Assembly: GCA_016713135.1 (NCBI GenBank)
Contig: JADJPR010000007.1
Location: 248,001-312,000, forward strand
From: Rhodanobacteraceae bacterium
GTDB taxonomy: Bacteria; Pseudomonadota; Gammaproteobacteria; Xanthomonadales; SZUA-5
DNA: 64,000 bases
Direction: 5' to 3'
Shown here one piece after another: positions 34,303 to 45,020 of the stretch (the stretch's first letter is position 1; the number at the start of each line of letters is the position of its first letter). The position numbers were made by a program, and so were the translations under genes. The notes below the pieces were generated by a model, which was not told the origin of the DNA, did no database searches, and saw nothing but the letters and a program-made list of their open reading frames with translations.

Positions 34303-34346
34303 ACTCGGGGAGCCAGCCAACACGCCACCTGCGAAAGCGTCCCCGG

Positions 34347-36242
34347 CTAGCCAGCCTCAAGCTTCTCGGCCAGGTCCAGCCACTCCAACTCCGCCTGCTC
34401 GCGCGCCGCTGCGGCCTCGCTGCGAGCCTGTTCCAGGCGGACCAGTTCCAGCGCGTTGCTGCCCTGGTGGGAGGCAGCGTCGACCAGTGCCTGCTCGGCC
34501 TTGCGCTCGGCCTGGGTGAGTTTCTCGACCTGTTCCTCCAGGCGCTTGAGCTTGTTGGCCAGGGTGCGGCGTTCCTTGTGGTCGATGCCGCCAGTCGGTT
34601 TCGCCGGCGCGCTGGGCGCAGCAGGACCGCTGGCGCTGGGCGAGCCTTCGCCGCGCAGCAGGCGGGCGTAGCTGTCGAGGTCTTCGTCAAAGTCGCTGAC
34701 GCCGCCGCCGTGCACGCGCAGGTAGCGCTCGCAGCAGCTCTCCAGCAGGGCGCGGTCATGGCTGACCAGCACCACGGCGCCGGCATAATCCTGCAGCGCC
34801 TCGACCAGCGCGGCGCGCGCGGCCATGTCGAGGTGGTTGGTGGGTTCGTCGAGCAGCAGCAGGTTCGGCTTGTGCACCAGCAACAGGGCCAGCGCGAGGC
34901 GCGCTTTCTCGCCGCCGGAGCGCGGGCCGACCGGCATGGTCGCCGTTTCGCCGCCGTAGCCGAAGCCGCCGAGGTAATCGCGCGCCTGTTGCTCCGAGTA
35001 GCCCAGGCTCATCGTGCCCTCGTGCCCTCGTGCCCTCGTGCCCTCCAACATCAGCTTGAGTGGCGTCGCTTCCGCTGGCAATTCCTCCACCTGCGACTGC
35101 GCGAAATAGCCGATCGCCAGGTCGCGCGCCGGCTTGCGCTCGCCGTCGAAGGGGTCGAGCACGCCGGCCAGCAGTTTCATCAGGGTCGACTTGCCGGCAC
35201 CGTTGCGCCCAAGCAGGCCGACGCGGTCGCCGGGTTCGAGGAACAGCGACACGCCGTTCAGGACGCGGCGCTCGCCATAGCCGGCGATGACGCCGCGCAG
35301 GCTGAGCAGCGGGTCCGGCAGCTTGGCGGGCGCCGGCACCACCCAATGGACCTCGGATTCCTCCGCCGGCACCGGTGCCGCGGTGAGCTTTTCGAGTGCC
35401 TTGACCCGGCTCTGCGCCTGCTTGGCCTTGCTCGCCTTGGCCTTGAAGCGGTCGACGAAGCGCTGCAACTGCGCGCGCCGCGCGGCGACCTGGGCGGCCT
35501 CGCGCCGCGCCTGTTCGATGTGCGCCGCGCGCTGGCGCGCGAAGGCCGAGAAGCCGCCGACATACAGCTGCGCACTCTCGCCATCGAGGTACAGCGTGTG
35601 GGTGCACACCGAGTCGAGGAAATCGCGGTCGTGGCTGATCACCAGCAGGGTGCCGCGATAGCGCTTGAGCCAGCCTTCGAGCCAGAGCACGGTGTCCAGG
35701 TCGAGGTGATTGGTCGGTTCGTCCAGCAGTAGCAGGTCCGAGCGACACATCAGGGTGCGCGCCAGCGCCAGGCGCATGCGCCAGCCTCCGGAAAACTCGT
35801 CCACCGCGCGCGCCAGGTCGCCGTCGGCGAACCCCAGGCCGCGCAGCAGTTGCGCCGTGCGGGCCTCGGCGTCCCAGTTGCCGGCGTGGTCCAGCGCCTC
35901 GCCCAGGCGCGCCAGTTCGTTGCCATCGTGCATCTGCTCGGCGCGCGCCCAGCGCTGGCGCAGCACGGCCAGTTCCTCGTCGCCCGCCAGCGCATAGCCA
36001 AGCGCGCTGTCCTGGCTCTGCGGCATGTGCTGGGCCACTGCGGCGCGCACCCAGTGGCCGGGGACGATGAGCGTGCCGGCGTCCGGCGCCAGGCCGCCCG
36101 ACAGCGCAGCGAACAGCGAGGACTTGCCGGTGCCATTGCGACCGACCACGCCCACGCGCGCGCTGGGTGGAATATCGAAGGTGGCGCCCTGGATCAGCAT
36201 GCGGTTGCCGCGGGCCAGGGTCAGGGCCTGGGCGCGGATCAT
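34347..36242 (-). CDS. ABC-F ATPase (YheS/Uup-like) with a repeat-encoded insertion
   Basis: This soluble protein has two ABC ATPase domains and no membrane part. It is of the ABC-F class that acts on ribosomes. Domain 1 has GRNGTGKSSLF, FSGGWRMRLALARTL and LLLLDEPTNHLDLDTVLWLE. Domain 2 has GRNGAGKSTLMKLL, SGGEKARLALALL and LLLLDEPTNHLDMAAR. A C-terminal coiled coil (EEQVEKLTQAERKAEQAL) resembles YheS. Residues about 400-411 read EGTRARGHEGTM and are encoded by a CGTGCCCTC tandem array at 35011-35046 between domain-2 Walker A and its signature; it keeps the frame and is probably tolerated as a surface loop. Length is 631. Confidence 0.93.
   Translation of the reverse strand: MIRAQALTLARGNRMLIQGATFDIPPSARVGVVGRNGTGKSSLFAALSGGLAPDAGTLIVPGHWVRAAVAQHMPQSQDSALGYALAGDEELAVLRQRWARAEQMHDGNELARLGEALDHAGNWDAEARTAQLLRGLGFADGDLARAVDEFSGGWRMRLALARTLMCRSDLLLLDEPTNHLDLDTVLWLEGWLKRYRGTLLVISHDRDFLDSVCTHTLYLDGESAQLYVGGFSAFARQRAAHIEQARREAAQVAARRAQLQRFVDRFKAKASKAKQAQSRVKALEKLTAAPVPAEESEVHWVVPAPAKLPDPLLSLRGVIAGYGERRVLNGVSLFLEPGDRVGLLGRNGAGKSTLMKLLAGVLDPFDGERKPARDLAIGYFAQSQVEELPAEATPLKLMLEGTRARGHEGTMSLGYSEQQARDYLGGFGYGGETATMPVGPRSGGEKARLALALLLVHKPNLLLLDEPTNHLDMAARAALVEALQDYAGAVVLVSHDRALLESCCERYLRVHGGGVSDFDEDLDSYARLLRGEGSPSASGPAAPSAPAKPTGGIDHKERRTLANKLKRLEEQVEKLTQAERKAEQALVDAASHQGSNALELVRLEQARSEAAAAREQAELEWLDLAEKLEAG
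35011..35046 (-). repeat. GAGGGCACGA array inserted in frame in the ABC-F gene
   Basis: Four copies of the TCGTGCCCTC unit occupy 36 bases within coding sequence, adding 12 residues. The unit is the one that forms palindromes at 9.3 and 24.3 kb; here only one arm is present. Confidence 0.88.
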
Positions 36243-36422
36243 GCCGGGCGCTCCGATGGGGATGACGCGGCGATTGCCGCAGTGGTTTGCCGAAATTCAG
36301 TCATGCACCGCAGAATAGCGGGCTTGGGACGACAAGGATGTGCCGCAGGGGAACTCGCGGCGCCTGCCGCTGTCCTGAAAGCCTGCCGCTGTTCCGACCT
36401 CCGTTCTGAAAGGAAACCTCTG

Positions 36423-37130
<708 letters not shown>

Positions 37131-37155
37131 TCGCGATGGCGATGGTTTCGGTGAG

Positions 37156-37183
37156 AAAAAGGCCGCCGTGAGGCGGCCTTCTT
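37156..37183 (+). terminator. Rho-independent terminator after the FKBP gene
   Basis: GGCCGCC, GTGA and GGCGGCC form a 7-bp GC stem with a 4-base loop (37161-37178), followed by TTCTT and preceded by AAAAA. It lies 26-53 bases after the FKBP stop codon. Confidence 0.85.
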
Positions 37184-37190
37184 GCGGTCG

Positions 37191-37370
37191 CAGGTTGTCG
37201 GTTGTGGTTGCGGTTCTCGGCGGCAAAAGCTCTTGCCGAAGCCTGCCTGTGGGACCGCCGACTCCGTCGGCGATCTCTCCCTGCCGCCAGCAAGAGATCG
37301 CGGCTGAAGCCGCTCCCACCGGGTCCCGGCACCTCGGCCTTTGCTGCCCACAACCCACAACCCACAACCC
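37191..37370. repeat. Composite palindrome: GGTTGTGG-type arms around a REP pair
   Basis: The left arm (37191-37213, CAGGTTGTCGGTTGTGG and onward) and right arm (37347-37370, CCCACAACCCACAACCC) are inverted short arrays. Between them are two REP-like units: GTGGGACCGCCGACTCCGTC from 37249 and, inverted, GATCGCGGCTGAAGCCGCTC ending at 37320. The same order of arm, REP, REP, arm is seen at 41.8 and 49.5 kb. Confidence 0.85.
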
Positions 37371-37381
37371 GAAAAGGCCCC

Positions 37382-40300
37382 TCAGGCGCGCCGTCGCCCG
37401 GTCATCCATTCCCGCAGCTTGGCCATCGGCATCGGCATCGCGAACAGATAGCCCTGCACGAAGTCGCAGCCCTGGGCGCGCACGAAGTCGAGGTCGTCCT
37501 CGCCTTCGACGCCTTCGGCGACGAGCTTGAGCCCGAGGTTGTGGCCAAGGCCGATCACCGAGCGGCAAATGGTCGCGGACTCGCTGTCGTGGGCGACGCC
37601 GATGACGAAGGACTTGTCGATCTTCAGCTTCTGCACCGGGAATCGCTTGAGGTAGGCGAGGGACGAGTAGCCGGTGCCGAAGTCGTCGACGGTCAGGCCG
37701 ATACCGAGCGTGCGCAGGCTCTGCATCACGTCGATCGCTTGGTCGTGATCGTGCATCAGCACGGTTTCGGTGAGTTCCAGTTCGACCTGGGCGGCGTCCA
37801 CGCCGAATTCGGCCAGTGCGCGCTGTACGCCGTCGGTCAGGCCCGGGTCGCGGAACTGCGCCAGCGAAAGGTTGACCGCCATGGTCACCGGCGCGTGCCC
37901 GGCCCGCTGCCACGCCGCCGCATCCTCCAGCGCCTGGCGCAGCACCCATTGGCCGATCGGCAGGATCAGGCCGCTGGCCTCGCACAGCGGCACGAAATGT
38001 TCGGGCGACAACAGGCCGCGGCTCGGGTGCTGCCAGCGAATCAGGGCTTCCAGGCCGGTCAGTTCGCCGCTGCGCGCGTCCAGGACCGGCTGGTAGTGCA
38101 GCACGAACTGCTGCTCGCCGAGCGCCAGGCCCAGTTCGTCCAGCATCGCCTTGCGTTCCAGCAGTTCCTCGTGCAGGCGCTCGGTGTAGAAGCGGAAGGT
38201 GTTCCGGCCCTCGCCCTTGGCGTGGTACATGGCCAGGTCAGCCTTGCGCAGCAACTGATCGGCGTCGCGATCATCGTTGGGGCAGAGGGTCACGCCGACG
38301 CTCGCCCCTACTTGCATGCGGTGCCCGGCGATCACGAAGGGTTCGCCGAGCGCCGCGATCAGCGCGCCCGCCGCCTGCGCCGCGATCCCCGGATCGTCGA
38401 TGTCGGGCAGCAGCACCGCGAACTCGTCGCCACCCAGGCGCGCCACCGTGGCGCCGGCGCTGACCGTGGACATCAGGCGCAAGGCCACGGCGCGCAGCAG
38501 CGCATCGCCGACCGCGTGGCCCAGGCTGTCGTTGGCCAGCTTGAAGTGGTCCAGGTCGAGGAACATCACCGCGAGCATGCTGTCATTGCGCAGGCTGTGC
38601 TCAACCGCCTGCTGCAGGCGGTCGTTGAACAGCGTGCGGTTGGGCAGTTCGGTCAGCGTGTCGTGGGTGGCGAGCAGGCGCACCTGCTCCTCTGCCTGCC
38701 GGCGCTCGGTCACGTCGCGGACCTGGACGTTGTAGAGCCCGCCGTGCGGACCGCGCCAGTAGCTGACCGATACCTCGGCGGGAAACTCGCTGCCATCGCG
38801 GCGGTGCGCGGACAACTCCAGCACGCGCGTCGCCGCGCGGCTGCCGGCAGACGCGTTTTCGTTATCGCCGTCGACACGTGGATCCCATGGCAACAGAGCG
38901 GTCGAAGCCTGCACCGAGGACCTCGCGCTCGCGCCAGCCGAACATCTGCTCGCCGGCCTGGTTCAGCGAATGTACCTGGCCCCGGTCGTCGACCTGGATC
39001 AACGCGTCGTGCGCCAGCCGGGTCACCGCGCGGAACTGCTCCGCCGAGGCGCGCAACTCGGCTTCGCTGTGTTCCAACTGCTCGGCGTAGGTATTGAACC
39101 TCGCTGCCAGCAGTCCCAGTTCGTCGCGCGTCGGGATGTCGATCCGGTGTTCGCTGCCTGAGGGCACGCTGCCGGTCAACTGGCCGGCCATGCGTCGGAT
39201 CGGCATCACCAACGCGCGCCGGACCAGCCAGCCGGCCACCGCCATCACGCAGATGATCGCCAACGACATGGTGCCGGCGACCTGGCGCATCACCGACTGC
39301 ACGGCCTCGCGCACCAGCCGCGCCGGCTGCACCACCACCAGTTGCCAGCGCGCGGCGGGAAAGCGCAGGCTGGTCGCCAGCACCGGTTCGCCAAGGAAAG
39401 CGTCGTCCTCCAGCATGGTCTGGCGGACCTCGCCGACGTCGCCCTGGTCGGCACGCAGTTGCACCGCGATGCGGCGCGCCTCGGCCGCGTCGATCGTCGG
39501 GCTCGCGGCATCGATGGCGCTCGCCATCGGCGCGATCGCGATGTCCTCGGGCAGGTCCTGGCCCTGTTTCAGGAAGGCGGCCAGGTCTGCAAAACGCGGG
39601 TGCGAGGAGCCCAGGTCGTCGACGCTGGCGGAGCGCTGCGTGTGGGCCTGGGTGCCGCTGCGCGCCCCCGGCGGCAGGGTGATGAATACCCCGTTACGGT
39701 CGATCGCGAAGGCATAACCATGCAGCGCGACGCCGCGCTCGGCGAGGAAGCTCTGCAGCCCCGACAGGCGCAGGTCGATGGTGCTGACGCCGATGAATCG
39801 TCCGTCGCTGCGCATCGGCACGGTGCAAGTCACCATCGGCTCGCCGGTGTATGGATCCTGGTAGGACCGCGACCAGTAGCAGCGGCCCTCGCGCTGGTGC
39901 CGCGCGGGCACATACCACTCTTCCTGGTGGTAGCCAGGGCCGTCCGGGGCGTTGTAGTCGTCGTAATAGCGCAGGTTGCCGCTGGCGTCGCGGCCCCAGA
40001 AAAAGCTCCGGCGGGTGACGCCGGGGCTGAACTCACCGGGTTCGGGCCAGAGACCGCCGCCCGCAATCAGGCTCGCGCGCTGCTCCATGTCGATCAAATG
40101 CGGCAGCAGGTCCCGCCACAGCACCGGATCCCGCGGCAGGCGCTCGCCGGCATTCGCCAGCGTCGCGGCCAGGCCTTCGGCCAGCGCCAGTTGCTGGCCG
40201 ACCTCGCCCGCCAGCCGCTGCGTGGCGCTGGTCGCGAGTTCGCGCTCGCGCTCCATGAGCAAAGCGTAGCCGTGCGCATAGAACACCAGCAGCACGGCTG

Positions 40301-40394
40301 CCAGCATCATTGCCAGCCCGAGCAACACCCCGACCAGGACCTTGGCCTGCAGGCTGCGCCGGAACGGCACCTCGGTGCGTTCGTGCTCTGTCAT
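37382..40394 (-). CDS. Cache-HAMP-PAS-GGDEF-EAL signalling protein, +1 frameshift in PAS
   Basis: This is a membrane-bound cyclic-di-GMP turnover protein. The start at 40394 (MTEHERTE) gives an N-terminal helix (VLVGVLLGLAMMLAAVLLVF), a periplasmic dCache sensor with CYWSRSYQDPYTGEPMV, a second helix (TMSLAIICVMAVAGWLV), HAMP and a PAS domain up to REREVLGAGFDR. Homology then moves one frame, LLPWDPRVDGDNENA, near 38896-38900. It continues into GGDEF (ARLGGDEFAVLL) and EAL (LEALIRWQHP, ETVLMHD, DDFGTGYSS, KIDKSF), ending at 37382. Both catalytic motifs are intact. One extra base joins the two parts, so this is probably one gene with a sequence error. Confidence 0.85.
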
Positions 40395-40512
40395 GTCCCC
40401 GTCGATGCCACTCGCGCCCCCGCGACGAAACGCTCGCACGCGCCGCGGGCGAATGCAATCGGGGGCCGGGCTGGGGAGTTGGCGCGGCTGGCGTGCGCAG
40501 GCGGCCTGAGTC

Positions 40513-40718
40513 TTGTTGTTGGTTGCTGGTTGTCGGTCGTCTGGCGGCCGGGAACCCGGCTGAGCCGCGACTTAGCCCGGCGGGCGCGGGAAAGTCAGCC
40601 GACAGAGCTATGCCCGCAGGGCCGCGGAAAGATCGCCGACGAAGCCGGCAGCCCAGGAACACCGGCGGGCGAGGCCACGGCCGACAACCAATAACCAACA
40701 ACCAATAACCAGCAACCC
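40513..40718. repeat. Composite palindrome: TTGTTGG-type arms around degenerate REPs
   Basis: The left arm (40513-40536, TTGTTGTTGGTTGCTGG and onward) and right arm (40681-40718, CCGACAACCAATAACCAACA and onward) are inverted arrays, and both contain the same variant units TTGCTGG and TTGTCGG. The centre has weak REP-like pieces (GATCGCCGACGAAGCCGG). It fills the gap between the GGDEF-EAL gene and the arginase gene. Confidence 0.82.
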
Positions 40719-40725
40719 TTCGCGC

Positions 40726-41649
40726 TCAGCCGCGCGGCCGCATCAGGGTCGACTTGCCGAACAGGCTCTCGATCAGGTCCACCGCAAGGCGCGCGGTGCG
40801 GTTGTGGTCGTCGAAGGCGGGGTTCAGTTCGACCACGTCGAGCGAGGCGAGCAGGCCGGTGTCGGCGATCATCTCCATGCACAGCTGCGCCTCGCGGTAG
40901 TTCGGGCCGCCGGGCACCGTGGTGCCGACGCCGGGCGCGATCTCGGGGTCGAGGAAGTCGACGTCGAAGCTGACATGCAGATGGGTGGACTGATCGAGCC
41001 CGGCGAGTGCCTCGCGCATCACCGCGCGCATGCCGTGCTCGTCGACATAGCGCATGTCGAAGATCGACAGTTCCTGCTCGTGCACCAGCTGGCGCTCGCC
41101 AGGATCCACCGAGCGGATGCCGATCTGGTGCAGCTCATCGTGCCGCAGCGCCGGCACCACGCCAGCCAGCTCCACCAGGGGTTTCGGTCCGATGCCGAAC
41201 AGGCAGGCCACCGGCATGCCGTGCACATTGCCGCTCGGCGTGATCTCGCTGGTGTTGAAATCGGCGTGCGCATCCAGCCAGAGCACACGCAAGCGCTTGC
41301 CGATGCGCCGGCAGTGCGCTGCGACCGCGCCGATAGAACCGATCGCCAGGCAGTGATCGCCGCCGAGCAGGATCGGCAGGCGGCCATCGTCCAGTTCGTC
41401 GCTGACGGCCTCGAACACATGGCGATTCCACTGGGTGACCTCTTCCAGGTGGCGGTAGCCGCTGTCGGGGGGCTGCATCGGATTGATCGGGCCCTGCAGG
41501 TTGCCGCGGTCGTGCACCTTCAGGCCGCGCGCGATCAGCGCCTCGCGCAGGCCGGCCACGCGCAGGGCCTCCGGGCCCATCGAGGCGCCGCGGTCGGCCG
41601 CGCCGACATCGGTGGGGGCGCCAATCAGCGTGATCGAACGCGGCGTCAT
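40726..41649 (-). CDS. rocF: Arginase
   Basis: This manganese hydrolase of the ureohydrolase family converts arginine to ornithine and urea. The metal motifs are GGDHCLAIGS, LWLDAHADFNT and SFDVDFLDP; substrate-loop residues follow in NVHGMPVACL. Length 307 is normal for bacterial arginase, and the length and NVHGMP segment favour it over agmatinase. AGGTGA lies 6 bases before the start at 41649. No urease or ornithine genes are nearby. Confidence 0.93.
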   Translation of the reverse strand: MTPRSITLIGAPTDVGAADRGASMGPEALRVAGLREALIARGLKVHDRGNLQGPINPMQPPDSGYRHLEEVTQWNRHVFEAVSDELDDGRLPILLGGDHCLAIGSIGAVAAHCRRIGKRLRVLWLDAHADFNTSEITPSGNVHGMPVACLFGIGPKPLVELAGVVPALRHDELHQIGIRSVDPGERQLVHEQELSIFDMRYVDEHGMRAVMREALAGLDQSTHLHVSFDVDFLDPEIAPGVGTTVPGGPNYREAQLCMEMIADTGLLASLDVVELNPAFDDHNRTARLAVDLIESLFGKSTLMRPRG

Positions 41650-41777
41650 GAGTATTCACCTGATATGCAAAGTGGGCGCAGCCTAAACGGCGGCGGAATC
41701 TGCGGCAAGCGCGGCTGGCCCCTGCGGGCGCGGTCGTTCAGAATCCGCGGCGTCATTTGGTATCAGCAGCAGCGACG

Positions 41778-41957
41778 CCGGTTGTTGGTTGTCGGTTGTT
41801 GGCAGCAAGGGCCGGCGTGCCGCGGGACTGTGGGAGCGGTTTCAGCCGCGATCTTTCCGGGCGGCCGATGGAAGAGATCGCCGACAGAGTCGGCACAACA
41901 GGCTCGCCGCGTGCGAGCTTCACCAACAACCAACAACCAACAACCAACAACCAACAC
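41778..41957. repeat. Composite palindrome: TTGTTGG arms around a REP pair, upstream of ruvB
   Basis: The left arm (41778-41802) is TTGTTGG/TTGTCGG units; the right arm (41921-41957) is five or more CCAACAA units. Between them are TGTGGGAGCGGTTTCAGCCG (from 41829) and the partner GATCGCCGACAGAGTCGGC (41876-41894). The right arm ends 13 bases before the ruvB ATG, where a ribosome binding site would be expected; none is visible. The composite takes up most of the 321-base gap 41650-41970. Confidence 0.87.
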
Positions 41958-41970
41958 CACAGCCCACCCC

Positions 41971-43014
41971 ATGACCTCCCCCGACACCCGCATCGTCTCC
42001 CCCGCGCAAACCCGCGAGGAGGAGGTGATCGAGGCCAGCATCCGCCCGCGCAAGCTGGCCGAGTACCTCGGGCAGCAGGCGGTGCGCGAGCAGATGGAGA
42101 TCTACATCGAGGCGACGCGCCGGCGCGGCGAGGCGCTCGACCACGTGCTGATCTTTGGGCCGCCGGGGCTGGGCAAAACCACGTTGTCGCATGTGATCGC
42201 CAATGAGTTGGGCGTCAACCTGCGGCAGACCTCGGGGCCGGTGCTGGAGCGCGCAGGTGATCTGGCCGCGCTGCTGACCAACTTGCAGCCGCGCGACGTG
42301 CTGTTCGTCGACGAGATCCATCGCCTGTCGCCGGTGGTCGAGGAAGTGCTGTACCCGGCGATGGAGGACTTCCAGATCGACATCATGATCGGCGAGGGCC
42401 CCGCCGCGCGCTCGATCAAGCTCGATCTGCCGCCGTTCACGCTGATCGGCGCGACCACCCGCGCGGGGTTGCTGACCGCGCCGCTGCGCGACCGTTTCGG
42501 CATCGTGCAGCGGCTGGAGTTCTACACCGTCGAGGAGCTGACGAAGATCGTCACGCGCTCGGCCAGCATCCTCGGCATCCAGTGCGACCCGGCGGGTGCG
42601 CTGGAGATCGCACGGCGTTCGCGCGGCACCCCGCGCATCGCCAACCGCCTGCTGCGGCGCGCGCGCGACTACGCCGAGATCAAGGGCAGCGGCGTGATCA
42701 CGCTGGCCGCCGCCGCCGGTGCGATGGACATGCTGAAAGTCGATCCGGAAGGCTTCGACGCGCTCGACCGGCGCCTGCTCGGGTTGATGATCGAGCACTT
42801 CGACGGCGGCCCGGTCGGCGTCGACAGCATGGCCGCGGCGCTGAGCGAGGAGCGCGGCACCATCGAGGACGTGGTCGAGCCCTACCTGATCCAGCAGGGT
42901 TTCCTGATGCGCACCGCGCGCGGCCGCATGGTCACGCGCAAGGCCTATATGCATCTCGGCCTCAAGCCCCCGCGGCGGCCGGAGGCGGCGGCGGATTTGT
43001 TTGAGGACGTTTGA
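41971..43014 (+). CDS. ruvB: RuvB, Holliday junction branch-migration ATPase
   Basis: This hexameric AAA+ motor drives branch migration with RuvA and RuvC during recombination. It has IRPRKLAEYLGQ, Walker A FGPPGLGKTTLSH, Walker B LFVDEIHRLS, sensor GATTRAGLLTAPLRDRFG, GTPRIANRLLRRARDYA and the C-terminal winged helix (EPYLIQQGFLMRTARGR). Length 347 is typical. ATG 41971 matches the family start but is preceded by repeat sequence, not a Shine-Dalgarno. ruvA and ruvC are not in the window, though ruvCAB-ybgC-tol order is common in gammaproteobacteria. Confidence 0.97.
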   Translation: MTSPDTRIVSPAQTREEEVIEASIRPRKLAEYLGQQAVREQMEIYIEATRRRGEALDHVLIFGPPGLGKTTLSHVIANELGVNLRQTSGPVLERAGDLAALLTNLQPRDVLFVDEIHRLSPVVEEVLYPAMEDFQIDIMIGEGPAARSIKLDLPPFTLIGATTRAGLLTAPLRDRFGIVQRLEFYTVEELTKIVTRSASILGIQCDPAGALEIARRSRGTPRIANRLLRRARDYAEIKGSGVITLAAAAGAMDMLKVDPEGFDALDRRLLGLMIEHFDGGPVGVDSMAAALSEERGTIEDVVEPYLIQQGFLMRTARGRMVTRKAYMHLGLKPPRRPEAAADLFEDV

Positions 43015-43015
43015 A

Positions 43016-43164
43016 GCGGGTGTTGGTGCGGGTTGTTGGTGTTGGTCAAAGCGGCCTGGCGCGGACGGTGAATTCGCGGCGGACCAGTCATTCACTCAGA
43101 GCACACGCTAATCGATCACGCCATGCCCGCCCGTCCAAGACCAACAACCCACACCAACACCAGC
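43016..43164. repeat. Palindrome of GGTGTTGG arrays between ruvB and ybgC
   Basis: The left arm (43016-43047, GGTGTTGGTGCGGGTTGTTG and onward) pairs with the right arm (43139-43164, CAACAACCCACACCAACACC). The right arm lies inside the ybgC reading frame and encodes its divergent N-terminus (PTTHTNTS). Confidence 0.85.
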
Positions 43165-43557
43165 TTCAAGTGGCCGGCGCGGGTCTACTGGGAGGACACC
43201 GATGGCGGCGGGGTGGTCTACCACGCCAACTACATCAAGTTCTTCGAGCGCGCGCGGACCGAGTGGCTGCGGGCGAAGGGTTTCGAACAGCGGCCGCTGC
43301 TCGCGCAGCAAGTGGTGTTCGCCGTCTACGCAATGCAGGTAAAGTTCCTGAAACCCGCGCGGCTGGACGACGCTCTCGAAGTGAGTGTCACCCTGAGTGC
43401 GTGCCGGCGCGCCAGTTTCAGCGTCAGCCAGCGCATCGTCGATGCGCGCACGGGCGATGAGTTGTGCACCGCGGAGGTCGAGATCGCCTGTCTCGACCAT
43501 GCGAGTTTCCGGCCGATGCCGATGCCACCCGATTTGTTGAGGGAGATCCAGCGTTGA
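43123..43557 (+). CDS. ybgC: YbgC, tol-pal-associated acyl-CoA thioesterase
   Basis: This hot-dog-fold thioesterase acts on acyl-CoA or acyl carrier protein near the membrane and is always linked to the tol genes. The catalytic Asp is in WEDTDGGGVVYHANYIKFFE, followed by RARTEWLR. The 144-residue length is normal. The first ~14 residues (ARPRPTTHTNTSFKW) come partly from a CCAACAC-type repeat arm and have no family counterpart. The stop overlaps the TTG start of tolQ. Confidence 0.94.
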   Translation: MPARPRPTTHTNTSFKWPARVYWEDTDGGGVVYHANYIKFFERARTEWLRAKGFEQRPLLAQQVVFAVYAMQVKFLKPARLDDALEVSVTLSACRRASFSVSQRIVDARTGDELCTAEVEIACLDHASFRPMPMPPDLLREIQR

Positions 43558-44240
43558 ACAGTGGTCAATTGAATCTTCTGGAGCTGATCGTCGGCGCCAG
43601 CCTGCCGGTGCAGGTGGTGATGGCGCTGCTGATCGGCGCGTCGATCTGGTCGTGGTGGATCATCTTCCGCAAGAAGGCGGTGATCGCCCAGGCCACGCGG
43701 ACCGCGGACGAATTCGAGGAGCGTTTCTGGTCCGGCGCGGACCTGGCCCAGCTTTATCGCGAGGTCAGCAACCGCGGCAAGCCGAACGAGGGGCTGGAAG
43801 GCGTGTTCGAGGCGGGTTTCCGCGAGTTCGCGCGACTGCGCCAGCGCCGCGTCACCGACGGCCGCACCCTGCTGGAAGCCAGCCAGCGCGCGATGCGCGT
43901 GGCGCTCTCGCGCGAGGTGGACAAGCTGGAGCAGAACCTGAACAACCTGGCCACGGTGGGCTCGATCAGCCCCTACGTCGGGCTGTTCGGCACCGTGTGG
44001 GGCATCATGGTGGCCTTCCATGGCCTCGCTGCGGTCAAGGAAGCCACCATCGCGATGGTCGCGCCGGGCATCTCCGAGGCGCTGATCGCCACCGCGATGG
44101 GCCTGTTCGCCGCGATCCCGGCAGTGATCTTCTACAACCGCTTCTCGAATGCGGTCGAGCGCATCGAGCTGCGCTACGACACCTTCCAGGAAGAGTTCAG
44201 CGCGATCCTGCAGCGCCAGGCGCATGCGGAGGACCATTGA
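43554..44240 (+). CDS. tolQ: TolQ, Tol-Pal motor protein
   Basis: This is the inner-membrane proton-channel subunit that, with TolR, energises TolA during outer-membrane constriction. Three membrane segments are seen: SLPVQVVMALLIGASIWSWW, LATVGSISPYVGLFGTVWGI and EALIATAMGLFAAIPAVIFY. TTG 43554 is used as start because it overlaps the ybgC stop and has GAGGGAG upstream; it gives 228 residues, the normal size. tolR follows after 193 bases that contain repeats, an unusually wide gap. Confidence 0.96.
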   Translation: MNSGQLNLLELIVGASLPVQVVMALLIGASIWSWWIIFRKKAVIAQATRTADEFEERFWSGADLAQLYREVSNRGKPNEGLEGVFEAGFREFARLRQRRVTDGRTLLEASQRAMRVALSREVDKLEQNLNNLATVGSISPYVGLFGTVWGIMVAFHGLAAVKEATIAMVAPGISEALIATAMGLFAAIPAVIFYNRFSNAVERIELRYDTFQEEFSAILQRQAHAEDH

Positions 44241-44265
44241 GCGGCTGCCGCGCTGCCGCGCGGCT

Positions 44266-44423
44266 GGGAAAATGGAAAAGGGAAAATGGAAAAGGAGAGC
44301 AGGCTTGGCGCCTGTGCGTGCTTCAGCCCTGATTTATTCACCCCATGTTGCCATCCACGCCTTGTGGGATGCAAGGACGTTGTGAGCCTGGACAGCCAGA
44401 GCCCCCCCCCCTCCTTTTCCCGG
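44266..44423. repeat. GGAAAATGGAAAAGG tandem repeat and C10 run between tolQ and tolR
   Basis: GGGAAAATGGAAAA is repeated twice at 44267-44296. A short inverted piece CCTTTTCCCGG lies at 44413-44423, directly after ten consecutive C residues (44402-44411). This resembles the other palindromes but with one short arm. The homopolymer is a likely site of length error or slippage. Confidence 0.75.
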
Positions 44424-44433
44424 CACCTGACCC

Positions 44434-44859
<426 letters not shown>

Positions 44860-44866
44860 GCGGGAA

Positions 44867-44995
44867 GCGGGGCTGGGGACTGGGGGCTGGGGCGCACGGT
44901 CGCGCCAAGTCGCCGGCCCGTTGCTCTGGTTCACGCGGTCACGAACTTGCCCGGGCGATCGCGCCTGCGCCCCAGCCCCCAGCCCCCAGCCCCGC
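44867..44995. repeat. Palindrome of GGGGCTGGGGACT arrays between tolR and tolA
   Basis: The left arm (44867-44895, GCGGGGCTGGGGACTGGGGG and onward) is the inverse of the right arm (44967-44995, CAGCCCCCAGCCCCCAGCCC). It fills most of the 161-base gap between tolR and tolA. G-rich arms of this kind could also form quadruplexes. Confidence 0.87.
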
Positions 44996-45020
44996 TCTTC
45001 CACCGCCATCCGCCTGACCC

